The notes below the pieces were generated by a model that was not told where the DNA came from, ran no database searches, and worked only from the letters and a program-made list of their open reading frames with translations. From CADEFF01 sp964569315 (GTDB lineage Bacteria; Pseudomonadota; Alphaproteobacteria; Dongiales; Dongiaceae), in NCBI GenBank assembly GCA_964569315.1, contig CAZMUZ010000037.1:1-30000 (forward strand): a stretch of 30,000 nucleotides of DNA. Direction: 5' to 3'. The translations under genes and the position numbers were made by a program. Below are positions 24,949 through 30,000 of this stretch, one piece after another. Every line of letters begins with the position of its first letter. Within the stretch, counting starts at the first letter, position 1.

Positions 24949-25845
24949 ATGGCCATGAACGCTCCCGCTTCGCGCTCGAACCTCATCGACGGCAAGGCTT
25001 TCGCCGAGAACCTCCGAAAGCGGATCGCGGCCGACGTGACGCGGCTGAAGTCCGATCACGGCTTCACCCCCGGCCTCGCCGTCGTGCTGGTCGGCGAGGA
25101 CCCGGCGAGCCGCGTCTATGTGAAGAACAAGGCGGCGCAGACGGTCGAGGTCGGCATGGCGAGCTTCGAGCACAAGCTGCCGCCGACCACGGGCCAGGCG
25201 GAGCTGCTGGCGCTGGTGAAGACGCTCAACGACGATCCGGCGGTGAACGGCATCCTGGTGCAGCTCCCGCTGCCGAAGCAGATCGACCCGCAGGCGGTGC
25301 TGGACGCGATCGACCCGGCGAAGGACGTGGACGGGTTTCATGTGGTGAATGCCGGCCGGCTCGCGACCGGCGGCGAGGCGCTGGTGCCCTGCACCCCGCT
25401 CGGCTGCCTGCTGCTGCTGAAGGACCGGCTCGGCGATCTTTCCGGCAAGCGGGCGGTGGTGGTCGGCCGCTCCAACATCGTCGGCAAGCCGATGGCGCAG
25501 CTCCTGCTCGGCGAGAGCTGCACCGTCACCATCGCGCATTCGCGCACCCGCGATCTGCCGGGGGAATGCCGCCGCGCCGAAATTCTCGTCGCCGCGGTCG
25601 GCAAGCCCGAAATGGTGAAGGGCGACTGGGTCGCGCCCGGCGCGACGGTGATCGATGTCGGGATCAACCGGATCCAGATGCCGGACGGCAAGGGCCGGCT
25701 GGTGGGCGACGTCGCTTTTGCCGAGGCCGCGAAACATGCGGGCGCCATCACGCCCGTGCCGGGCGGCGTCGGGCCGATGACCATCGCCTGCCTGCTGAAG
25801 AACACGGTCACGGCCGGCTGCCGGCAGCGCGGCATCAAGCTCTGA
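24949..25845 (+). CDS. folD: Methylenetetrahydrofolate dehydrogenase/cyclohydrolase FolD
   Basis: Bifunctional enzyme that converts 5,10-methylene-THF to 10-formyl-THF through methenyl-THF, using NADP. The 298 residues match the family. Visible: SRVYVKNKAAQTVEVGM (Tyr57 and catalytic Lys61), GILVQLPLPKQID, DAIDPAKDVDGFHVVNAGRL, the nucleotide-binding VVVGRSNIVGKPMAQLLL, and PVPGGVGPMTIACLLKNTV at the C-terminus. ATG 24949 is taken as start; it lies 19 bases after DUF167. The gene ends just before the duplicated segment around the assembly gap, and its stop is in copy A of that segment. Confidence 0.97.
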   Translation: MAMNAPASRSNLIDGKAFAENLRKRIAADVTRLKSDHGFTPGLAVVLVGEDPASRVYVKNKAAQTVEVGMASFEHKLPPTTGQAELLALVKTLNDDPAVNGILVQLPLPKQIDPQAVLDAIDPAKDVDGFHVVNAGRLATGGEALVPCTPLGCLLLLKDRLGDLSGKRAVVVGRSNIVGKPMAQLLLGESCTVTIAHSRTRDLPGECRRAEILVAAVGKPEMVKGDWVAPGATVIDVGINRIQMPDGKGRLVGDVAFAEAAKHAGAITPVPGGVGPMTIACLLKNTVTAGCRQRGIKL

Positions 25846-25864
25846 GCCTTGCGGCCTCGCACGG
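25840..25864 (+). repeat. Copy A of a 25-base segment also present right after the gap
   Basis: Starts in the last folD codons (CTC TGA) and continues into the spacer. The identical 25 bases reappear at 25964-25988, the first bases after the N run. Further similarity follows in both copies (terminator stem, then CCGATCCGGTCGA). Confidence 0.95.
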
Positions 25865-25898
25865 AAGGAGCCGCCGGCCGATCACCCGCACAAAAAGA

Positions 25899-25924
25899 GC
25901 GCCGGCCCTTTTGGGGGCCGGCGC
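25899..25924 (-). terminator. Rho-independent terminator, minus strand (copy A)
   Basis: GCGCCGGCCC (25899-25908) pairs perfectly with GGGCCGGCGC (25915-25924). On the minus strand the stem is followed by TCTTTTTG, a good T-run. It would terminate a gene coming from the right; the same arrangement recurs at 26009-26039. Confidence 0.75.
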
Positions 25925-25953
25925 GGCGGTCTCCGATCCGGTCGAGGATCGCT

Positions 25954-25963
25954 NNNNNNNNNN
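25954..25963. other. Assembly gap (10 N)
   Basis: Ten Ns mark a scaffold join. The flanks are related, so the true gap may be zero or negative, meaning overlapping contig ends. Confidence 0.99.
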
Positions 25964-25988
25964 CTCTGAGCCTTGCGGCCTCGCACGG
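25964..25988 (+). repeat. Copy B of the 25-base segment, adjoining the gap
   Basis: Identical to 25840-25864. The contig on the right therefore begins with sequence corresponding to the 3' end of folD and its spacer. Confidence 0.95.
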
Positions 25989-26008
25989 GGGCCGTCGACG
26001 GATCCCGG

Positions 26009-26039
26009 AAAAAAAGCGCCGGCCCTTCGGGGCCGGCGC
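26009..26039 (-). terminator. Rho-independent terminator of the DUF2852 gene (copy B)
   Basis: Stem GCGCCGGCCC/GGGCCGGCGC (26016-26025 and 26030-26039) with a TTCG loop. Seven A on the plus strand (26009-26015) give a T-run on the minus strand, 28 bases past the DUF2852 stop. This is a textbook intrinsic terminator for that gene. Confidence 0.85.
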
Positions 26040-26066
26040 GACGATTTCCGATCCGGTCGATGGCAG

Positions 26067-26477
26067 TTAATAGCGCGGCGGAGAGTCCGAAGCTTCGGTG
26101 CCCCCGGACCGGCGGTTGCGATCGGCCATGAACTGGTCGAACTCCGCCTTGTCCTTCGCCTGGCGCAGCCGCTCGAGGAACTCGAAGAACTCCTTCTGCT
26201 CCTCCTCGAGGCGCTTCAGCGTCTCGGCGCGGTAGTCGTCGAAGGCGCGATTCCCGCTCGAGCCGCTGCTGCCCCATTCCTGGGGGTTGTACCAGCGGCC
26301 GCGTGCGCGCCGCATCTCGTCCATGCCGAACTTTCTTCCGCAACCCATGCGTCCGCTCCAGAAAAGATAGGCCAGGATCGCGAGGCCGACAGGCCAGAAC
26401 AGGATGAAGCCAACCACCACCAGGCCGATCCAGGCCGGCTTCCCGATGGCGTCGATTTTCGCCGCGATATCCGTCAT
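26067..26477 (-). CDS. DUF2852 family membrane protein
   Basis: 136-residue protein of unknown function typical of alphaproteobacteria. One hydrophobic region (about 15-40, GLVVVGFILFWPVGLAILAYLFW) is followed by a charged cytoplasmic part. The FDDYRAETLKRLEEEQKEFFEFLERLRQAKDKAEFDQFM segment is the conserved helical hallmark. The start is ATG at 26477 (MTDIAAKIDAIG); an in-frame ATG at 26507 would add ten residues but falls inside the palindromic operator-like site. A terminator lies just downstream. The C-terminal tail is polar (SGGTEASDSPPRY). Confidence 0.88.
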   Translation of the reverse strand: MTDIAAKIDAIGKPAWIGLVVVGFILFWPVGLAILAYLFWSGRMGCGRKFGMDEMRRARGRWYNPQEWGSSGSSGNRAFDDYRAETLKRLEEEQKEFFEFLERLRQAKDKAEFDQFMADRNRRSGGTEASDSPPRY

Positions 26478-26488
26478 GGCGAGCGTCC

Positions 26489-26513
26489 ATGTGAATGTTA
26501 ATGACATTTACAT
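26489..26513. promoter_or_regulatory. 25-base palindromic operator-like site before DUF2852
   Basis: Left arm ATGTGAATGT (26489-26498) and right arm ACATTTACAT (26504-26513) are complementary at 9 of 10 positions around TAATG. It is 12-36 bases before the DUF2852 start, where a repressor would act. Its ends (ATGTGAA and TTACAT) recur in the palindrome at the TetR start. Confidence 0.6.
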
Positions 26514-26624
26514 AACTAAGGGAAGCCGGATGCCCTGTCAAGACTGCCGGTCGAAAAGCCTGTGGCTTTCTTTGGTGCCACCCACAACGGCGTTATCGGG
26601 CTCCGGCCTGCCGCGACGGCGGCC

Positions 26625-27293
26625 CTATTTCCGGTGGCCGGTGATGCCGAGCCCCTCGAGATAGATCAGCGTCGCCGCTTCGAGCAGCTCCTCGGGGGTC
26701 ATCGGCAGCTTGCGGCGCGCCGCATCGCCGCGCGCGAAGAGCGAGGCGATGCCATGGGCGAGCGACCAGATATGGAGCGCCAGCATCATCGCGGGCGGCC
26801 GCGCGCCTTGCGGAAGGGTCGCCGACAGGGCTTCGGCGGCCCTGCGCAGGATCGCGAAGGCGCGGTCGCCGGCCTGGCGCAGATCGGGATTGTCGTCGAG
26901 CGACACGCCCGATTCGAACATCGCCGAGTAATAGGCGGGCTCGGTCCGCGCGAAGGCGAGATAGGCCTTGCCGAGATTGCCGAAGGCGGTCGTGAGATCC
27001 GGCCGCCCGTCGTTCCAGGCCGTCGTCAGGAAGGCCTCGAAGCGCTCGAAGCCCTGCCGCGCCACATCCGCCATGAGCGCATCGCGATCGCGGAAATGCC
27101 GATAGGGCGCCGCCGGGCTGACGCCCGCCCAGCGGGCCGCGTCGGCAAAGGTGAAGCCGGCCACGCCTTTCTCGCCGATGAGGTCGAGCGCCGCCTTGAT
27201 CAGGGTTTCGCGCAGATTGCCGTGGTGATAGCCGCGCCGGGGCTCGTGATCCTCGCCCTTCGATCCGCCGCCGCGATGCTTCGACCATGCCAT
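26625..27293 (-). CDS. TetR-family regulator with WHG-type C-terminal domain
   Basis: 222-residue regulator. The HTH region is GNLRETLIKAALDLIGEKGVAGFTFADAARWAGVSPAAPYRHFRDRDAL (about 25-73). The C-terminal ligand domain contains LHIWSLAHGIASLFARG, with Trp186, His190 and Gly191 giving the WHG motif. The start is ATG at 27293 (MAWSKHRGG), which has no clear Shine-Dalgarno and directly abuts a palindrome, so the mRNA may be short-leadered. DUF2852 lies downstream on the same strand about 150 bases away and an NnrU-family gene is divergent; both are possible targets besides itself. Confidence 0.92.
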   Translation of the reverse strand: MAWSKHRGGGSKGEDHEPRRGYHHGNLRETLIKAALDLIGEKGVAGFTFADAARWAGVSPAAPYRHFRDRDALMADVARQGFERFEAFLTTAWNDGRPDLTTAFGNLGKAYLAFARTEPAYYSAMFESGVSLDDNPDLRQAGDRAFAILRRAAEALSATLPQGARPPAMMLALHIWSLAHGIASLFARGDAARRKLPMTPEELLEAATLIYLEGLGITGHRK

Positions 27294-27311
27294 GTGAAGA
27301 GTTCTTACATG
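27291..27311. promoter_or_regulatory. Palindrome at the start of the WHG-type TetR gene
   Basis: CATGT (27291-27295) and ACATG (27307-27311) flank an 11-base spacer. An outer inverted pair, ACCATGCC and GGCATGGT, surrounds it asymmetrically. It overlaps the start codon, as expected for autorepression. Half-sites ATGTGAA and TTACAT match the ends of the site at 26489-26513. Confidence 0.5.
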
Positions 27312-27447
27312 AACGGCATGGTCGCGGCCACTGCGGTCCCGCGAACCCTTGGGATTGCTTGCATGGCCGCGCCGGCGGAACGCAGGATCGAGCCGCGGCC
27401 CGCTCGGCCGCGACGGAACCAGCCTCTCGGCAACCACGCGACCTGTT

Positions 27448-28128
27448 ATGCAAAGCCTTCTCCTCGCCTGTGTCAGTTTCGTCAGCAGCCATTTGCTGCT
27501 CTCCGGCACGCCGCTCCGCGCGCTGCTGGTACGGCTCCTCGGCGAGCGGCTCTATCTCGGCTTCTATTCGCTGCTCGCGATCTGGCTGCTGATCTGGATG
27601 GGGCTCGCCTACGGCGCCGCGCCTCATGTCCGGCTCTGGCCGGCTTCGCCGGCGCTCCTCTGGATGCCCATCCTCGTCATGCCCTTCGCCCTGCTGCTGC
27701 TCGCGGGCGGCTATCTCGCGCGCAATCCGACCGCGGTGATGCAGGGGCCGGGCGGCGCCGACGGGAAGCCGGCCGGCATCTTCGCCGTGACGCGCCATCC
27801 GATTCTCTGGGGTTTCGCGCTCTGGGCGCTCGCCCATATCGCCGCCAGGGGCGATCTCGCCTCGCTTATCTTCTTCGGGTCGATCGCCATGCTCGCGCTT
27901 GGCGGCACGATCGCCCTCGATGCCAAGAAGCGCCGTGCCTGGGGAGCACGCTGGGCGCCCTTCGCGCGCCAGACCTCGAACCTGCCATTCCGCGCCATCG
28001 CGGAAGGACGGACGGCCTTCCGGCCGGCGGAATTCGGACTCTGGCGCTTGCTCGTCGCGGTCGCGCTTTTCGCGCTGCTGATCTGGGCGCATCCGCGCCT
28101 CATCGGGGTCTCCGCCCTGCCGTTCTGA
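27448..28128 (+). CDS. NnrU family membrane protein
   Basis: 226-residue integral membrane protein with about six hydrophobic segments. The NnrU pattern is visible: FVSSHLLLSGTPLRALLVRLLGERLYLGFYSLLAIWLLIWM near the N-terminus, then GIFAVTRHPILWGFALWALAHIAARGD (about 112-138), whose RHP..W segment resembles isoprenylcysteine methyltransferase-like proteins. NnrU was named from denitrification loci and is related to plant zeta-carotene isomerase (Z-ISO); the role here is unknown and no denitrification genes are near. The start ATG 27448 was chosen over a longer in-frame reading from 27349 because the latter adds a polar arginine-rich lead. Confidence 0.88.
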   Translation: MQSLLLACVSFVSSHLLLSGTPLRALLVRLLGERLYLGFYSLLAIWLLIWMGLAYGAAPHVRLWPASPALLWMPILVMPFALLLLAGGYLARNPTAVMQGPGGADGKPAGIFAVTRHPILWGFALWALAHIAARGDLASLIFFGSIAMLALGGTIALDAKKRRAWGARWAPFARQTSNLPFRAIAEGRTAFRPAEFGLWRLLVAVALFALLIWAHPRLIGVSALPF

Positions 28129-28140
28129 CGCCCGTTCGCA

Positions 28141-28170
28141 GCCGGCCCTATCCCCTCGGGACCGGCCGGC
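28141..28170 (+). terminator. GC-rich hairpin after the NnrU-family gene
   Basis: GCCGGCC (28141-28147) pairs with GGCCGGC (28164-28170) around a 16-base loop, 12 bases after the stop. There is no T-run, so termination is weakly supported. Confidence 0.3.
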
Positions 28171-28199
28171 TCTAGGATGGTCGCAGCGGAGGATGTGCC

Positions 28200-28628
28200 A
28201 TGACCGTGATCGCCTGGATCGCCCTGCTCGCGACCGGCCTCTTCGCCGGGGCCGCGCTCTTCGTCTCGCTGGTCGAGCATCCGGCGCGGCTCGCGGCGGG
28301 GCCGGACGTGGCGCTCCGGCAATGGCGCCCGAGCTACAAGCGCGCGACGCGGATGCAGGCGCCGCTCGCGGTGGGCGGCGCGCTTTGCTCGCTCGTGCTC
28401 GGGGCCTTCGGCGAGGGCGGCGCGCCCGCCATCCTGAGCGGGCTTTTCCTGATTGCGGTCGTGCCCTTTTCCCTGCTGGTGATCTTCCCGACCAACCGCC
28501 AGCTCGAGGAGCCGCACCGCCTGCCGAGCGATCCGAGCACGCTCGAACTGCTGGAGCGGTGGGGACGGCTCCATGCGGTCCGCACCGGCCTCGGCCTCGC
28601 TGCCTTCCTGCTGCTGCTCCTCGGCTAG
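28200..28628 (+). CDS. DUF1772 (anthrone oxygenase-like) membrane protein
   Basis: 142-residue protein with four hydrophobic segments. Features of the DUF1772 family: GLFAGAALFVSLVEHPARL (about 13-31), WRPSYKRATRMQAPLAV and VIFPTNRQLEE in the C-terminal half. Related fungal proteins act as anthrone oxygenases, but bacterial members are uncharacterised. The start ATG 28200 has GGAGGA about 7 bases upstream. It converges on the YbjQ-like gene with 11 bases between stops. Confidence 0.85.
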   Translation: MTVIAWIALLATGLFAGAALFVSLVEHPARLAAGPDVALRQWRPSYKRATRMQAPLAVGGALCSLVLGAFGEGGAPAILSGLFLIAVVPFSLLVIFPTNRQLEEPHRLPSDPSTLELLERWGRLHAVRTGLGLAAFLLLLLG

Positions 28629-28639
28629 CCGGCGCCGGG

Positions 28640-28960
28640 CTACTCCAGCACGACGGCGGTGCCGCTGACGCTCACCATCAGCATGCTGCCGCCTTGGCCC
28701 ACCACCTCGTAATCGATGTCGATCCCGACCACGGCATTGGCCCCGACCTTGTCGGCTGCGGCCTGCAGCGCGGCAAAGGCTTCGTCGCGCGCGCCGCGCA
28801 GCGCCTTCTCGTAGCCGGCCGCACGGCCGCCGACGATATCGCGCACCGAGGCGAAGAGGTCGCGGAAGATGTTGGCGCCGACGATCGCTTCGCCGGTGAC
28901 GATGCCGCGATAGTCGCGGATGCGCTTGCCCTCGATGCCGGCGGTGGTGGTCAGGATCAT
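28640..28960 (-). CDS. YbjQ/UPF0145 family protein
   Basis: 106-residue cytoplasmic protein of the YbjQ family (sometimes labelled heavy-metal-binding). Hallmarks: MILTTTAGIEGKRI, DYRGIVTGEAIVGANIFRDLFASVRDIVGGR, and GANAVVGIDIDYEVVG. These proteins form pentameric beta structures; their function is not established. The start is supported by GGGGAG about 7 bases upstream on the minus strand. It lies downstream of argG on the same strand, 86 bases apart. Confidence 0.95.
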   Translation of the reverse strand: MILTTTAGIEGKRIRDYRGIVTGEAIVGANIFRDLFASVRDIVGGRAAGYEKALRGARDEAFAALQAAADKVGANAVVGIDIDYEVVGQGGSMLMVSVSGTAVVLE

Positions 28961-29046
28961 GGCTTGCTCCCCTCGGCTGGACCTGCGGCGGAATCGCTGG
29001 TTCTGCCGTTTCCGCGCGCAGTCTCTCCCGCGGGCGCCGCCGCCGT

Positions 29047-30000
29047 CTAGTCGCGGCCGCGCTTCATGAGGCGAAGGCGGAGCGCATTCAGGCGGATGAA
29101 GCCTGCCGCGTCGCGCTGGTCATAGACCCCGCGATCGTCCTCGAAGGTCACATGCTGCTGGCTATAGAGGCTCTTGGGCGACTGCCGGCCGACCACCGTC
29201 GTGTTGCCCTTGTAGAGCTTGAGTCTGACCTTGCCCTCGACATGCGTCTGGCTCCGGTCGATGAGGGCCTGCAGCATCTCGCGCTCGGGCGCGAACCAGA
29301 AGCCGTTATAGATGAGCTCGGCGTAGCGCGGCATGATCTCGTCCTTGAGATGCATGGCGCCGCGGTCGAGGGTCAGGCTCTCGATGCCGCGATGGGCGGC
29401 GAGCAGGATCGTGCCGCCCGGCGTCTCGTAGACGCCGCGGCTCTTCATCCCGACGAAACGGTTCTCGACCAGATCGAGCCGGCCGATGCCGTTCGCCTTG
29501 CCGAGCGCATTGAGCGTCGTCAGCAGCGCCGCCGGCGACAGCCGCTCGCCGTCGATCGCGATGGGATCGCCCTTCGCGAACTCGATCTCGATATAGGTCG
29601 GCCTGTCGGGTGCCGCTTCCGGCGCAATGGTGCGCTGATAGACGAACTCCTCGGGCTCGTCCCAGGGGTCCTCCAGCGCCTTCCCCTCGCTCGAGCTGTG
29701 CAGCAGGTTGGCGTCGACCGAGAAGGGCGCTTCGCCGCGCTTGTCCCTGGCGATCGGGATCTGGTGATGCTCGGCGAACTCGATGAGGCGCGTGCGCGAG
29801 GTCAGGTCCCATTCGCGCCAGGGGGCGATCACCTTGATGTCGGGCTTGAGGGCGTAATAGGCGAGCTCGAAGCGGACCTGGTCGTTGCCCTTGCCGGTGG
29901 CGCCATGGGCGACCGCGTCGGCGCCGGTCCGGTTCGCGATCTCGATCTGGCGCTGGGCGATGAGCGGGCGCGCGATCGAGGTGCCGAGCAGATACTGCCC
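29047..30000 (-). CDS. argG: Argininosuccinate synthase (3' part; start outside window)
   Basis: Joins citrulline and aspartate with ATP to form argininosuccinate, the penultimate step of arginine synthesis. The visible 317 residues, read to the window edge, run from GQYLLGTSIARPLIA through AHGATGKGNDQVRFELAYYAL (the citrulline/aspartate-binding region), KVIAPWREW, DANLLHSSSEGKALEDPW, GRLDLVENRFVGMKSRGVYETPGG and a C-terminal KGNTTVVGRQSPKSLYS. The N-terminal ATP-binding SGGLDTS segment is beyond position 30000. The frame is open to the edge with no ATG before 29832, but homologous residues clearly continue. Nothing in the visible part looks broken. Confidence 0.97.
   Translation of the reverse strand, partial: GQYLLGTSIARPLIAQRQIEIANRTGADAVAHGATGKGNDQVRFELAYYALKPDIKVIAPWREWDLTSRTRLIEFAEHHQIPIARDKRGEAPFSVDANLLHSSSEGKALEDPWDEPEEFVYQRTIAPEAAPDRPTYIEIEFAKGDPIAIDGERLSPAALLTTLNALGKANGIGRLDLVENRFVGMKSRGVYETPGGTILLAAHRGIESLTLDRGAMHLKDEIMPRYAELIYNGFWFAPEREMLQALIDRSQTHVEGKVRLKLYKGNTTVVGRQSPKSLYSQQHVTFEDDRGVYDQRDAAGFIRLNALRLRLMKRGRD

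Overview
The window is high-GC bacterial DNA that reads as a chromosomal stretch of an alphaproteobacterium, probably of the Rhodospirillales/Rhizobiales type. The signs are acnA divergent from a complete System I cytochrome c maturation (ccm) cluster, a type III (GlnT) glutamine synthetase, DUF2852, extragenic palindromes of the 'GTCATGC...GCATCCATGG' kind, and terminators with GCGCCGGCCC stems. A run of 10 Ns at 25954-25963 shows that this is a draft scaffold or metagenome-derived assembly.

Layout. 1-407: an unrecognised protein. 517-3210 (-): aconitase acnA. 3837-11939 (+): ccmA-ccmB-[OmpA-like lipoprotein]-ccmC-ccmD-ccmE-ccmF-ccmG-ccmH-ccmI, with many 4-base start/stop overlaps. 11940-12332: a spacer with two facing palindromes and an AT-rich promoter-like island. 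12333-15526 (+): a polar amino acid ABC importer (ATPase, binding protein, two permeases) with a strong hairpin after the binding-protein gene. 15688-23703: an accessory nitrogen-metabolism cluster. It holds a TetR-type operator-like palindrome, an APC permease, a nucleotidyltransferase-fold protein overlapping a metallophosphoesterase, GlnT, a DUF1116 (YlbE/AllG-like) protein, a TetR regulator on the opposite strand and an acetamidase/formamidase. 23704-24315: a second pair of facing palindromes and tRNA-Ala(CGC). 24316-25845 (+): YggT, DUF167 and folD. 25846-26066: the assembly gap flanked by two similar but non-identical copies of the same intergenic segment, each with a minus-strand terminator. 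26067-27293 (-): DUF2852 and a TetR/WHG regulator whose upstream palindromes share half-sites. 27448-30000: NnrU-family membrane protein, DUF1772 protein, YbjQ-type protein and the 3' part of argG.

How it fits together. The ccm genes encode every step of haem export, CcmE loading, apocytochrome thiol reduction and haem ligation. The ABC importer and the 15.7-23.7 kb cluster both point to scavenging of organic nitrogen. The second combines uptake, amide hydrolysis, glutamate-amine ligation and a DUF1116 enzyme without its usual partners, plus an NTase/phosphoesterase pair of unknown role. That cluster is the part most likely to hold an undescribed pathway or regulatory mechanism. All functional statements come from motifs and recognition of the translated proteins; no database search was run.
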